Shown piece by piece: positions 35,090-44,655 of a stretch of DNA of 64,000 bases. Source of the DNA: Metaclostridioides mangenotii (GTDB taxonomy: Bacteria > Bacillota > Clostridia > Peptostreptococcales > Peptostreptococcaceae); NCBI RefSeq assembly GCF_017873185.1, contig NZ_JAGGJX010000001.1, positions 186,001 to 250,000 on the forward strand. Reading direction: 5' to 3'. Below the pieces are notes generated by a model. It did no database searches. It had not been told where the DNA came from and saw nothing but the letters and a program-made list of their open reading frames with translations. A program made the position numbers and the translations under genes. The first letter of the stretch is position 1. Every line of letters begins with the position of its first letter.

Positions 35090-36670
35090 ATGAAATTTAC
35101 AAAACGAATTTTAGCAGTGGGTATTGTTGGAGCAATGTTGGTTACCGCAGGATGCTCATCAAAAGGAGAAGTAAATGAATCAAAAGGCGAAAACTCGGCT
35201 CAAACTCAATCTATAGTATTTGCAGCTGGGGGAGATGCTATAAACTTTAACCCGCTGTATGCTAATGATAGAGTATCGATAACAGTAATGAATTCAATGT
35301 TTAATCCATTGTATTTTATAGATGATAATGGTGAAAAAGTATTTTATTTAGCTGATAGTATTGAGGCTTCAGATGACTTCTTAACATACACTGTTAAACT
35401 TAAAAAGGATTTAAAGTGGCATGATGGAAAACCTCTGACAGCTGACGATATTATATTTACAATGGACAGTATACTAGATAAAAATCAAAATTCACTTAAT
35501 ACAGATTCTTTTATAATCGACGGGAAACCAGTAGTAATTAAGAAAAAAGACGATACTACTATAGAATTTATTTTACCTGAAGTATCTTCAGCTATGGAAA
35601 GTGCTATTGGGAAGATAAGACCTATAGCAAAACATATTTATGAAGGTGAAAAAGATCTTTCAAAGAGCGAGAAAAATGCTAATCCAATAGGAAATGGTGC
35701 TTATAAATTTAAAGAATACAAATCAGGAGAGCTTATAACTCTAGAAAAATTTGATGAGTACTACGGAAAAAAGGCAAACATAGATACGGTAAACTATAGA
35801 ATTATAGCAGATTCAAACTCTGCAAATGTAGCGCTTCAAAATGGAGAGGTAAATGCTAAATATGTAACTCCAGATGAAGTTGAAAATGTTAAGTCGAAGG
35901 ACAATGTAGATATAATAACTTACGATGAAGGAATGGTAGACAATATAATATTTTTCCAACAAAAAAATGATAATTTAAAGAAAAAGGAAGTTAGACAGGC
36001 GATTGCATATGCTTTAAATAAAGAAGAGCTTATAAAAGCATCATACAAGTCTGATGAATTTGCAGACAAAGCACATTCTCTTTTTGCACCGAATGTAATG
36101 GGTTATAGTGATGATGTAGAAAAATATGAACAAAATAAAGATAAGGCAAAAGAGTTACTAAAAAATGCAGGTATTAAGGATTTAAAACTTACAATAGCAT
36201 TTGGAACTCATAAGAGCCAGTTGGAAACAACGGCTTTAGTCGTACAAAGTAATCTTAAAGAAATAGGAATAGATGTTGAATTAAAACCTATGGAAAAGAG
36301 CGCATATTTTGCAAAACTAAACAATCCATCTTCTATAGATTTTGATCTTGGATTAAATGGATATGTAATGGGAAATGAGCCTAATGATTACGCTCCATTA
36401 TTTATATCGGGAAATATGAGCAATTATGGTGGATATGAAAATAAAAGTCTGGATGATAAATTTACAGCTGCTTTAAAAGAAACAGATAAAACAAAAAGGG
36501 ATGAAATTTATAAGGGAATTCAACAAACTTTAGCTGATGATATGGTACTTTATCCAATAGCTTATTCAAAATCTATAGTTGCACTTGATAAAAAGTATGA
36601 TGGGGCAAAAGAAGCTACACCAGCTCCAATATACATGTTTAGAGATGTAAATGAACTTAAATTAAAATAG
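35090..36670 (+). CDS. Peptide ABC transporter substrate-binding lipoprotein, copy 2
   Basis: This is a 526-residue paralogue of the preceding binding protein, with lipobox LVTAGCSS (Cys22) and the same domain plan throughout. Differences are scattered (for example around residues 140-160 and 420-440), as expected for a diverged ligand pocket. It has its own promoter region, with an inverted repeat at 34970-35020. It probably shares the OppBCDF permease that starts 200 bp downstream and widens the peptide range of the system. Confidence 0.93.
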   Translation: MKFTKRILAVGIVGAMLVTAGCSSKGEVNESKGENSAQTQSIVFAAGGDAINFNPLYANDRVSITVMNSMFNPLYFIDDNGEKVFYLADSIEASDDFLTYTVKLKKDLKWHDGKPLTADDIIFTMDSILDKNQNSLNTDSFIIDGKPVVIKKKDDTTIEFILPEVSSAMESAIGKIRPIAKHIYEGEKDLSKSEKNANPIGNGAYKFKEYKSGELITLEKFDEYYGKKANIDTVNYRIIADSNSANVALQNGEVNAKYVTPDEVENVKSKDNVDIITYDEGMVDNIIFFQQKNDNLKKKEVRQAIAYALNKEELIKASYKSDEFADKAHSLFAPNVMGYSDDVEKYEQNKDKAKELLKNAGIKDLKLTIAFGTHKSQLETTALVVQSNLKEIGIDVELKPMEKSAYFAKLNNPSSIDFDLGLNGYVMGNEPNDYAPLFISGNMSNYGGYENKSLDDKFTAALKETDKTKRDEIYKGIQQTLADDMVLYPIAYSKSIVALDKKYDGAKEATPAPIYMFRDVNELKLK

Positions 36671-36867
36671 AAACAGTCTAAAAAATGGGCGATTGATTGT
36701 TTGTAGTGATGTATTAAATTTGTATGTAATGTTTACATGCAGTTAATACCATTATAAAATCGATCGCTCAATCACTTTTGTCAGATGTCATTTTATAAGA
36801 GATTTTAGACATCAACAGAAATAGCCAAAATATCAATGATACAAAAATATCAAAATAGGAGGATAGT

Positions 36868-37812
36868 ATGAAGGATAAAATTATTAAAAGAGCTATAAGT
36901 ATTATACCGATGCTTTTTTTTATATCGATACTGACTTTTACACTTATGCATTTAGCTCCAGGAGATCCACTTCAAGCATATATAACTCCTCAAATGAGTG
37001 CGGTAGATATAGAAAAAGTAAGACATAATATGGGACTTGATCAACCGATATTAGTTCAGTATTTCAAATGGTTAGTTAACACCTTAAAGGGAGATTTAGG
37101 TTACTCTATGGTTACACATAGACCAGTAGTTAGTATGATAGCCGAGAGAATTCCAAACACATTGCTTATAACAGTTGGAGCTTTAATTATTTCTATAGTT
37201 ATTGCAATTCCTCTAGGGTTAATTTCAGGGTACAAAAAGAACTCACTTGTAGACAATGTTCTAAACGTAATTTCATATGTAGGAATTTCTATACCAAGCT
37301 TTTGGTTTGCAATGATACTTATTTATACTTTTTCGGTAAAATTTAATTGGCTTCCGAGTATAGGAATGAGAACAGCAGGAGTAAATACTATTTCGGATTT
37401 GATAAAACACATGATAATGCCAACAATAGTTTTAGCGTATTACAATTTATGTGTATTTACTAGATATATAAGATCAAGCACTATAAGTCAGCTTAGAGAA
37501 GACTATGTACTTACTCAAAGGGCGTATGGATCATCGACTGTGGAAGTTCTTTTTAATCATGTACTTAAAAATACATTGCTTCCAGTAATTACTATTATGG
37601 CAATGGCTTTACCACAACTTGTAACAGGCGCGTTTATAACTGAGACGATTTTTGGGTGGCCTGGTATGGGACAGTTAGGAGTTAGCTCTATATTTGGATA
37701 CGATTATCCTGTAGTAATGGGCATAACAATTATTTCATCCCTGATGCTTATAGTGGGAAATCTGATTGCAGATATACTTTATCAACTTGTAGATCCAAGA
37801 ATTAAGCAGTAG
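36868..37812 (+). CDS. oppB: Oligopeptide ABC transporter permease OppB-like
   Basis: This is the first transmembrane subunit of the peptide importer: 314 residues with six membrane helices. The first helix (about 10-30) precedes the typical LAPGDPLQAY segment. The EAA loop that contacts the ATPases is around REDYVLTQRAYGSSTVEVLFNH (about 208-230). AGGAGG precedes ATG 36868. It is followed 11 bp later by oppC. The assignment to Opp rather than Dpp is a family-level call. Confidence 0.92.
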   Translation: MKDKIIKRAISIIPMLFFISILTFTLMHLAPGDPLQAYITPQMSAVDIEKVRHNMGLDQPILVQYFKWLVNTLKGDLGYSMVTHRPVVSMIAERIPNTLLITVGALIISIVIAIPLGLISGYKKNSLVDNVLNVISYVGISIPSFWFAMILIYTFSVKFNWLPSIGMRTAGVNTISDLIKHMIMPTIVLAYYNLCVFTRYIRSSTISQLREDYVLTQRAYGSSTVEVLFNHVLKNTLLPVITIMAMALPQLVTGAFITETIFGWPGMGQLGVSSIFGYDYPVVMGITIISSLMLIVGNLIADILYQLVDPRIKQ

Positions 37813-37823
37813 GGGGTAGAAAA

Positions 37824-38657
37824 ATGTTAGAGAGATTAAAAGATAATTTAAAAGGAAACAAATTGGCGATGATAGCCTTTATAGTAATTTTTGTATTTTG
37901 TTTAGCTTCAATCCTTGCATTTCTAAGCCCGTTTGATCCAAATAAAATAAATATTACGGAGAGACTATTATCCCCAAATAAGACTAATATTTTTGGTACA
38001 GATAATATGGGTAGAGATTACTTTACTAGAACACTGTACGGTGGAAGAGTATCGCTTACTGTTGGATTCTTATCTATGCTTATTTCTACGTCAGTTGGAA
38101 CCCTTGTAGGAGCTGTAAGTGGATATTTCGGTGGAAGAGTAGATGCAATTATTACAAGATGCTTAGATGTACTAATGAGTATACCAACATTTTTCTTGAT
38201 ACTTGTTATAAATTCATTTTTTGGATCGAGTATAAAAAATATAATACTAGTAATTGGTCTTTTAGGATGGATGAGCGTTGCAAGAGTAGTTAGATCTGAA
38301 ACATTATCTATCAAGGAGAGGGAGTATGTTCTTTACGCTAAAAGTTTAGGGCAAAGACCTATGAAGATAATAACTAAACACATAATCCCGAGTATCCTTC
38401 CTACTGTAATTGTTGCAGCTAGTATAAATATAGCCAACTCTGTACTTATGGAATCTTCTTTGAGTTTCTTAGGTTTAGGAGTACAACAGCCTAATTCATC
38501 TTGGGGAAGTATGTTAAAAGACGCTCAGGGATTTTTAGCGGATGCTCCACACATGGCATTGTTTCCAGGGCTATTCATACTATTAACAGTTCTTAGCTTT
38601 AACCTGATAGGCGACACATTGAGATCTGTTTTTGAAGCTAAGGCTAATGAGAGATAG
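37824..38657 (+). CDS. oppC: Oligopeptide ABC transporter permease OppC-like
   Basis: This is the second membrane subunit, with 277 residues. An N-terminal helix (about 15-35) is followed by the FGTDNMGRDYFTR motif that marks OppC/DppC. Five further helices follow, with the EAA loop EREYVLYAKSLGQRPMKI near 170. The C-terminus is typical (ALFPGLFILLTVLSFNLIGD). The stop is directly followed by oppD, so translation is coupled. Confidence 0.92.
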   Translation: MLERLKDNLKGNKLAMIAFIVIFVFCLASILAFLSPFDPNKINITERLLSPNKTNIFGTDNMGRDYFTRTLYGGRVSLTVGFLSMLISTSVGTLVGAVSGYFGGRVDAIITRCLDVLMSIPTFFLILVINSFFGSSIKNIILVIGLLGWMSVARVVRSETLSIKEREYVLYAKSLGQRPMKIITKHIIPSILPTVIVAASINIANSVLMESSLSFLGLGVQQPNSSWGSMLKDAQGFLADAPHMALFPGLFILLTVLSFNLIGDTLRSVFEAKANER

Positions 38658-38666
38658 GTGATTAAA

Positions 38667-39653
38667 TTGAATAATAAAAAAGATAAAATATTAGATATAA
38701 AAAACTTAAAAACCTCTTTTAGCACTAAAAGAGGAGAAGTAGAAGCGGTTAGAGATGTAAGTTTTGATGTATATAAAAATGAAATTGTAGGATTAGTTGG
38801 AGAAAGTGGAAGCGGAAAGAGCATAACTTCAAAATCTATTATGAGACTTATTGAAAATCCAGGATATATTAAATCTGGAGAAATTTTATTTAATAATGTA
38901 GACCTTATGCGTTTAAGTGAGAAACAGATGAGAAATATTAGAGGAAACGAGATATCAATGGTATTTCAGGATTCTATGACAGCATTAAATCCACTTATAA
39001 AAGTAGGTATACAAATGACTGAGATAATAATTAGACATCAAAAAGTAGGTAAGATAGAAGCTAAAAATATGGCTATGGATATTTTAGGTATGGTAGGAAT
39101 ACCTGATCCTAAGGTAAGATATGATAATTATCCTCATGAATTTAGCGGAGGTATGAGGCAAAGAGTATGTATCGCGATGGCAATTAGTTCATCTCCAAAG
39201 TTACTTATTGCAGATGAACCAACAACGGCTTTAGATGTGACTATACAAGCTCAGATTCTGAAGCTTATTAAAGATCTGAACAATAAAAATGAAAACTCTA
39301 CACTTTTAATTACTCACGACTTGGGTGTGGTTTACAATACCTGTGATAGAGTGATAGTAATGTATGGCGGAATGATAATGGAGAAGGGAACAGTAGAAGA
39401 AATATTTAAGGAAACCAAACATCCTTATACAATAGGTCTTCTAAAGTCAATTCCCAAGGGACGAGATTCTAAAAAAGAAAGGTTGTCTTCTATAGAGGGA
39501 ACTCCTCCAAGTCTACTTAATCCTAGTAGCGGATGTCCTTTTTATGATAGATGCGATAGGAAAAAAGAAATATGTAAGAATAAACTGCCAGATATAAAAA
39601 ACTTGAGTGGTACTCACAGTGTAATGTGCTGGCAATTAGATGGAGTTGAGTAA
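38667..39653 (+). CDS. oppD: Oligopeptide ABC transporter ATPase OppD-like
   Basis: This is an ATPase subunit with Walker A GESGSGKSI, signature FSGGMRQR, Walker B LLIADEPTTALD and switch His in LITHDLG. The C-terminal oligopeptide-transporter extension contains four cysteines (GCPFYDRCDRKKEICKN and VMCW), the pattern that holds an Fe-S cluster in structurally studied Opp/Dpp ATPases. I prefer the TTG at 38667 because AGGTGATTAAA is then spaced as at other genes here; GTG 38658 is the alternative. Confidence 0.92.
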   Translation: MNNKKDKILDIKNLKTSFSTKRGEVEAVRDVSFDVYKNEIVGLVGESGSGKSITSKSIMRLIENPGYIKSGEILFNNVDLMRLSEKQMRNIRGNEISMVFQDSMTALNPLIKVGIQMTEIIIRHQKVGKIEAKNMAMDILGMVGIPDPKVRYDNYPHEFSGGMRQRVCIAMAISSSPKLLIADEPTTALDVTIQAQILKLIKDLNNKNENSTLLITHDLGVVYNTCDRVIVMYGGMIMEKGTVEEIFKETKHPYTIGLLKSIPKGRDSKKERLSSIEGTPPSLLNPSSGCPFYDRCDRKKEICKNKLPDIKNLSGTHSVMCWQLDGVE

Positions 39654-39654
39654 T

Positions 39655-40623
39655 ATGGATTTAGATAATATAAATTTATTTGAAGTTAGAAACCTGAGAA
39701 AATACTTTACTCAGACAAGTGGGATAATAAAAAAAGAGACTAAAAGCGTTAAAGCAGTCGACGATGTAAGCTTTAATATTAAAAAGGGAGAAACTCTAGG
39801 ATTGGTTGGAGAAAGCGGATGTGGTAAGTCTACATTGGGAAGAACTTTAATAAGACTTTACGATGTCACAGATGGTGAAATTATTTTTGATGGAGATAAT
39901 ATTGCAGGTAAAAGTGAAAAAGGGCTTAGAGATGCTAGGAAAAAAGTTCAAACAATATTTCAGGATCCATATGCGTCTTTGAATCCAAATATGACTGTCA
40001 AAGAAATAGTAGAGGAACCGCTAGATCTTTATTTTGATATGAGTAAAGAAGAAAAGGATAGTGTTGTGAGTGAGATGCTTGTTAAAGTCGGATTAAGTAA
40101 AGAACATGAAAACAGATATCCTCATGAATTTAGTGGAGGTCAGAGACAGCGTATTGGAATTGCTAGAGCATTAGCTGTTAAGCCTGAATTTATATTCTGT
40201 GATGAACCGATCTCGGCTTTAGATGTATCTATTCAAGCTCAAATAATAAACCTACTTGAAGATTTGCAAGAAGAGTTTGGGATTACTTATCTATTTATAG
40301 CACATGATCTGTCTATGGTAAGACATATTAGCGATAGAGTTTGTGTGATGTATTTAGGAAAGATTGTTGAAATAGGCACCAGTAAAGATATATACGAAAA
40401 TCCAAAACATCCGTATACACAGGCACTTCTTAGCAGTATACAGACTATTGATAAAGATTTGGAAGAAGAAATATTAGAAGGAGATTTGCCAAGTCCCTTA
40501 AATCCACCAAGCGGTTGTAGATTTAGAACCAGATGTAAGTATGCAACTGAGAAATGTAAAAATGTAGAGCCAGATGAAAGTTCCTTTGGAGAAGAGCATT
40601 TAGTTTATTGTCATAGATATTAG
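39655..40623 (+). CDS. oppF: Oligopeptide ABC transporter ATPase OppF-like
   Basis: This is the second ATPase: Walker A GESGCGKST, signature FSGGQRQR, Walker B FIFCDEPISALD, switch His in FIAHDLS. It has the same C-terminal cysteine-bearing extension (GCRFRTRCKYATEKCKN and VYCH). ATG 39655 lies one base after the oppD stop. The earlier in-frame ATG at 39640 would overlap the ribosome binding site GGAG. It is the last gene of the peptide importer and is followed by a strong terminator. Confidence 0.92.
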   Translation: MDLDNINLFEVRNLRKYFTQTSGIIKKETKSVKAVDDVSFNIKKGETLGLVGESGCGKSTLGRTLIRLYDVTDGEIIFDGDNIAGKSEKGLRDARKKVQTIFQDPYASLNPNMTVKEIVEEPLDLYFDMSKEEKDSVVSEMLVKVGLSKEHENRYPHEFSGGQRQRIGIARALAVKPEFIFCDEPISALDVSIQAQIINLLEDLQEEFGITYLFIAHDLSMVRHISDRVCVMYLGKIVEIGTSKDIYENPKHPYTQALLSSIQTIDKDLEEEILEGDLPSPLNPPSGCRFRTRCKYATEKCKNVEPDESSFGEEHLVYCHRY

Positions 40624-40653
40624 ATTAGATTTTAGTTTATAACAACATTTTAT

Positions 40654-40703
40654 AAAAAGTTTTGTTCTACACAAATTTCAATCCTGTAGAACAAAACTTT
40701 TTC
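40654..40703 (+). terminator. Terminator of opp operon
   Basis: AAAAAGTTTTGTTCTACA is perfectly complementary to TGTAGAACAAAACTTTTT (40685-40702). Confidence 0.9.
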
Positions 40704-40834
40704 TCGTGGTAAGTTAAAATTTACAAGGGGGGAGTAGTTTGGTAAGATAAAGCTACTAAATAAAACTAAAAGATTAGATTAAGAGATTGTAGGGAATATA
40801 TATATAATAAACAGATGGATTGGAGTGGTGAACT

Positions 40835-41788
40835 ATGAAAAAACTTGCGACTTTTGCTGGAGGATGTTTTTGGTGCATGGTAAAGCCGTTTGATAAATAC
40901 GATGGAGTATATAAAGTTGTTTCAGGATATACAGGAGGGTTAGTAGAAAATCCTACATATGATGAGGTTTGTGGAGGAAATACAGGTCATTTTGAAGCAG
41001 TTCAAATAACTTATGACGACGAGATTATGGATTATAGAGATATTTTAAATATATTCTGGAAACAGATTGATCCGACAGATGATGGAGGTCAATTCTTTGA
41101 CAGAGGTTCTCAGTACAGAACAGCTATATTCTACCAAGATGGAGATCAACAAGAGATGGCTTTAAAATCTAGAGAGGAAATAGCAACTAGTGGTGTATTT
41201 GATAAAGAGATAGTTACCCAAATACTACCCCTTGGAGAGTTCTATAAAGCTGAGGAGAATCATCAAGAATACTATAAAAAACAACCAGAACACTATAAAA
41301 TGCAATTTAAGAATTCGGGTAGATATAATTTTATTAAGAGTTACTGGGATGGAAATAATGTAAATAGAGAAGAGCTTAGAGAATCTCTTACGTTATTGCA
41401 ATTCGAAGTAACTCAAAACGATATGACTGAAGCTCCTTTTGAGAATGAGTACTACAATAACGAAAGAGAAGGTATCTATGTAGATATAGTAAGCGGAGAA
41501 GTGCTATTTTCATCAAAAGATAAATTTGATGCAGGATGTGGCTGGCCTAGTTTTTCCAGACCTGTAGAGGATAGTAGCGTAATGGAGAAGGCTGATTTTT
41601 CACAAGGAATGTGCAGAACTGAGGTTAGAAGCACAAAGGCGAATTCTCACCTTGGACACGTATTTGAAGATGGACCAAAAGAACTTGGAGGTCTGAGATA
41701 TTGTATAAACTCTGCTTCTCTTAGATTTATTGCCAAGGAAGATATGGATAAAGAAGGCTATGGAGAATATCTAAAATTATTAGATTAA
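40835..41788 (+). CDS. msrAB: Fused methionine sulfoxide reductase MsrA-MsrB
   Basis: This is a 317-residue bifunctional repair enzyme. MsrA (residues 1-155) has its catalytic GCFWC at residues 10-14 and reduces the S epimer of methionine sulfoxide. MsrB (about 175-315) has [20 protein letters not shown] and the catalytic Cys in RYCINSA near 297, and reduces the R epimer. The two C-x-x-C pairs that bind zinc in many MsrB proteins are absent (DIVSG at the first site), so this is the zinc-free form. It is single-gene, with a G-rich leader at 40727-40733. Confidence 0.93.
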   Translation: MKKLATFAGGCFWCMVKPFDKYDGVYKVVSGYTGGLVENPTYDEVCGGNTGHFEAVQITYDDEIMDYRDILNIFWKQIDPTDDGGQFFDRGSQYRTAIFYQDGDQQEMALKSREEIATSGVFDKEIVTQILPLGEFYKAEENHQEYYKKQPEHYKMQFKNSGRYNFIKSYWDGNNVNREELRESLTLLQFEVTQNDMTEAPFENEYYNNEREGIYVDIVSGEVLFSSKDKFDAGCGWPSFSRPVEDSSVMEKADFSQGMCRTEVRSTKANSHLGHVFEDGPKELGGLRYCINSASLRFIAKEDMDKEGYGEYLKLLD

Positions 41789-41882
41789 TAAAATTTACAT
41801 TGAGATAGATATTAAATAGTATACAATTTTTTTGCTATTTGGTAGAATATATTAAAACTGTATTTAAGTATTAATTCTCAGT

Positions 41883-41945
41883 GTTATAATTGGTTTGTAA
41901 ATTTAATAAATCAGTATATAAAAGAGAAGCATTGCTTCTCTTTTT
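41883..41945 (+). promoter_or_regulatory. Extended -10 and short leader ending in a terminator before alaX-like gene
   Basis: TG-T-TATAAT (41883-41890) is an extended -10. About 30 nt later AAAGAGAAGC/GCTTCTCTTT (41921-41943) with a T-rich tail forms a terminator, directly before the alaX-like ribosome binding site. Transcripts starting here would be cut off after about 50 nt unless the hairpin is overcome. Confidence 0.5.
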
Positions 41946-41978
41946 AATTGTATATTGTATAGAGAACGGAGTGGTGTT

Positions 41979-43187
41979 TTGGTTACACAAAAATTGTACT
42001 ACGAAGATCAGTATCAAAAAAACTTTACCGCGGAAATTTTAGAAATTAAAGAAGTAGACGGAAAATTTCATGTACTATTAGATAAAACTGCATTTTTCCC
42101 AGGTGGTGGGGGTCAGTTTGGAGATACTGGAAACATAGAAAAACACATAGTATTAGATGTATACGATGTTGAAGGGAAAGTCTATCATGTTGTTGAGGAA
42201 AAACCGATAAAGCTTCACAAAGTTAAGTGCAGTATAGATTGGGACAAAAGAGAAGATGGAATGCAGCAACATTTTGGACAACATATTTTGTCAGGATCAT
42301 TTTATAAGCTTTTAAATGCAAATACAGTGAGTTTTCATTTAGGAAGTAATATAAGCATAGTAGATATAGAAGGATATTTAAATGAAGAAGATATTAGAAA
42401 GGTTGAATTTTTTGCGAATGAAAAGATAAGAGAAAATCTAAAAGTAAATTTTTTAACTCCTTCTAGAAAAGAACTTAAAAAAATGTGGCTTAGAAGAGAT
42501 CTTCCAAATACTGAAGAGGAAATACGTGTGGTCGAGATTGAAGATTTAGATATAAATGCGTGTTGTGGTGTTCACCCAAGTAGCACAGGAGACCTTAGGG
42601 TTATTAAGATAAAAAGATTTGAAAAACATAAAAAAGCTACTCGAGTTGAATTTTTAGCAGGTAAAAGAGCAGTAGATTATATGTTACATAGAGATAGTTA
42701 TCTTACTAGGATATGTAATTATTTAAGTTGCAGTGAAGAAGATGCGCTAAATGGAATAGCAAACTTAAATAAAAAATTAGATGAGACAGTTTCTAAAAAT
42801 AAAAAACTGGAGGATGTTGTGTCTGATTATGAATTAAGGGATATGATTGATTCGTCTAAAAGAATAGGAAGTATTTCAGTAGTCACGAAATCGTATAAAG
42901 ACGGGGATATAAAGTATATAAGCAAGATAGCCAATAAGGTTGCAGAGCATAAAAATAGTATAGCCCTATTCGCAGTTGAATTTGATGATAAGGCAAATTT
43001 AGTATTTTCATGTTCAGAAGATATTAAAGATAGAGTTCATATAGGAAATGTACTAAAAGACGCCATAACCCTTATAGATGGAAATGGGGGAGGCAGTAAC
43101 ACATTTGCTCAAGGTGGGGGAAGAAATAATGGAAATGTGGGGTCAGCGTTAGATTATGCCTATATGAAGATAGAAAAACTTTTTTAA
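41979..43187 (+). CDS. AlaX-type alanyl-tRNA editing protein
   Basis: This 402-residue protein resembles the editing and C-terminal parts of alanyl-tRNA synthetase without the aminoacylation domain. The N-terminal beta-barrel has AFFPGGGGQFGDTG. The zinc site is formed by HFGQH and CCGVH. A coiled segment (about 260-300) leads to a C-terminal DHHA1 domain with GGGSNTFAQGGG. It should remove serine or glycine from mischarged tRNA-Ala in trans. The start is TTG 41979 behind CGGAG; the upstream in-frame codons would place the start before the binding site. Confidence 0.88.
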   Translation: MVTQKLYYEDQYQKNFTAEILEIKEVDGKFHVLLDKTAFFPGGGGQFGDTGNIEKHIVLDVYDVEGKVYHVVEEKPIKLHKVKCSIDWDKREDGMQQHFGQHILSGSFYKLLNANTVSFHLGSNISIVDIEGYLNEEDIRKVEFFANEKIRENLKVNFLTPSRKELKKMWLRRDLPNTEEEIRVVEIEDLDINACCGVHPSSTGDLRVIKIKRFEKHKKATRVEFLAGKRAVDYMLHRDSYLTRICNYLSCSEEDALNGIANLNKKLDETVSKNKKLEDVVSDYELRDMIDSSKRIGSISVVTKSYKDGDIKYISKIANKVAEHKNSIALFAVEFDDKANLVFSCSEDIKDRVHIGNVLKDAITLIDGNGGGSNTFAQGGGRNNGNVGSALDYAYMKIEKLF

Positions 43188-43276
43188 AAGCTCTTACTAA
43201 CTAGTACGAAAATAAAAACAGCTATTATTCAAAATTATTTATAATATAGTTTGATATAGTTTTAGGAGAGATTTAT

Positions 43277-44113
43277 ATGGAATTAGTGAGTAGGTATATT
43301 TTATACTTTTTCTTGTACTCATTCTTAGGATGGTTGTGTGAAAGTATATACTGTTCTGCTGGAAACAAGAAAGTAATAAACAGGGGATTTTTAAATGGAC
43401 CAATATGTCCAATATATGGATTCGGAGCAATGCTTGTAATTTTTTTAATAGAAGGGTTTAGAGATAATGTATTCTTTCTGTTTTTATTTGGGATGTTTAT
43501 AACATCAATACTTGAATACATCTCAGGATATTTACTAGAGACTCTATTTAATACAAAATGGTGGGACTATTCAAAAAGAAAGTTCAATATCAAAGGAAGA
43601 GTGTGTTTAAAAAACGCTATTTATTTTGGTATTATGTCAGTAGCTTTAATGAAAATTTTACATCCATTTATTACAGATATAGTGAATGATTTTTCACCAC
43701 GAGTCACTATCGTAATATCTGTATTAGCAATACTTATAACTTCTTTAGATATGCTAGTTACTTTGAGAACTATGAACAAGTTAAGTATAAAGTTACAATG
43801 GCTTGATGAAGTTATTGAAGATTTAAGCAAGATAAATATCAAACTTGAGAGATTTGACGAAGAGGAAATTAGAAAAGCATTCTCGGAAATTAAGAATAAG
43901 GAAGGCCATATTCAGGTTAAGTTTAGAGAAGTATACAGAAAGATAGAAGATGTTAGAAATCAATCTATGCTTCAGAGAAGACTTATGAGAGCATTTCCAA
44001 ATATGCAGAGCATGAGAAGAAGAGAGCAGTTAAACTACTATAGACAGCTTGCCGTTGCAAAGAAGAAAAAAATAGACGAAAATATAAAAAATAGATTAAA
44101 TAAATTTGAATAA
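43277..44113 (+). CDS. CmpB-family (putative ABC-transporter type IV) membrane protein
   Basis: This is a 278-residue protein whose first 165 residues form five or six membrane helices with the family motif FLGWLCESIYCS near 17 and GFLNGPICPIYGFGA near 38. The C-terminal 110 residues are charged and helical and probably cytoplasmic. The family (PF06541) is common in clostridia and was named as an ABC-transporter component, but no ATPase gene is next to it and the function is not established. It has an AGGAGA site. Confidence 0.8.
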   Translation: MELVSRYILYFFLYSFLGWLCESIYCSAGNKKVINRGFLNGPICPIYGFGAMLVIFLIEGFRDNVFFLFLFGMFITSILEYISGYLLETLFNTKWWDYSKRKFNIKGRVCLKNAIYFGIMSVALMKILHPFITDIVNDFSPRVTIVISVLAILITSLDMLVTLRTMNKLSIKLQWLDEVIEDLSKINIKLERFDEEEIRKAFSEIKNKEGHIQVKFREVYRKIEDVRNQSMLQRRLMRAFPNMQSMRRREQLNYYRQLAVAKKKKIDENIKNRLNKFE

Positions 44114-44184
44114 ATTAATTCCTATGTATAGAGAAGTATAGTACTTTGGAGTTGATTAGATAATTTAATTTAAATACAAATAGG

Positions 44185-44225
44185 TAGAGGCTTATCTCCA
44201 TTATTCAAGAGAAGCCTCTATTTTG
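44185..44225. terminator. Terminator after cmpB-like gene
   Basis: TAGAGGCTTATCTC (44185-44198) pairs with GAGAAGCCTCTA (44209-44220). TTTTG follows on the plus strand and an A/T-rich side serves the minus strand. Confidence 0.75.
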
Positions 44226-44240
44226 TTTTATAAAAACATT

Positions 44241-44469
44241 TTAGTTTTCAGCTATTGGTATCCACAGTTCCATATAAGAGAAGAATAACACCTTGTCTCC
44301 CATACCTAAAATTATTCCGATCGCGTTTTCTTCAGGGACATAGTTTTCAAAATTACATTTCGTAGAATGAAGTTTATCCAGATATCTACAAGAGGATTAA
44401 CAATTGGAACCTGGAGGAGTTATATTCAATACAATCAGTCACTTTTTCTATACATTAATATGATTCCAT
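44241..44469 (-). pseudogene. Decayed AraC/GyrI-like regulator
   Basis: On the minus strand ATG 44469, behind TGGAGG, starts MESY-stop-CIEKVTDCIEYN, like the first helix of AraC proteins carrying a GyrI-like domain. Further on, a frame ending at 44241 reads ENYVPEENAIGIILGMGDK and finishes MELWIPIAEN, like the end of a GyrI-like effector-binding domain. Some 200 residues between these ends are missing, and stops and shifts interrupt the rest. It is a deleted and decayed regulator. Confidence 0.5.
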
Positions 44470-44575
44470 AAACTATTACCTCCATAAGTTAGTTTAATGA
44501 TATCATTTAAAAAAATAGTTCTTGATGACAAGTGTTTTGTAAGTTATTATAATTTTAGAATAATCAATAAAATAA
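44470..44575. other. Short intergenic stretch
   Basis: AT-rich sequence upstream of the regulator remnant. Nothing further is recognised. Confidence 0.4.
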
Positions 44576-44603
44576 GGCTAACGATTTTGATATATCGATA
44601 GCC
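44576..44603 (-). terminator. Terminator of minus-strand small membrane protein gene
   Basis: GGCTAACGAT (44576-44585) and ATCGATAGCC (44594-44603) pair with one mismatch. On the minus strand the T-rich sequence follows. Confidence 0.7.
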
Positions 44604-44655
44604 AAAATAAACTTAAAAATTAATATTTTGTATTAAATTACGGTCTAATATGTCA

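Noticed and set aside
41883-41978. T-box riboswitch before the AlaX-type gene
   Set aside because: The leader is too short and lacks the AGGGTGG-type T-box sequence and specifier stem.
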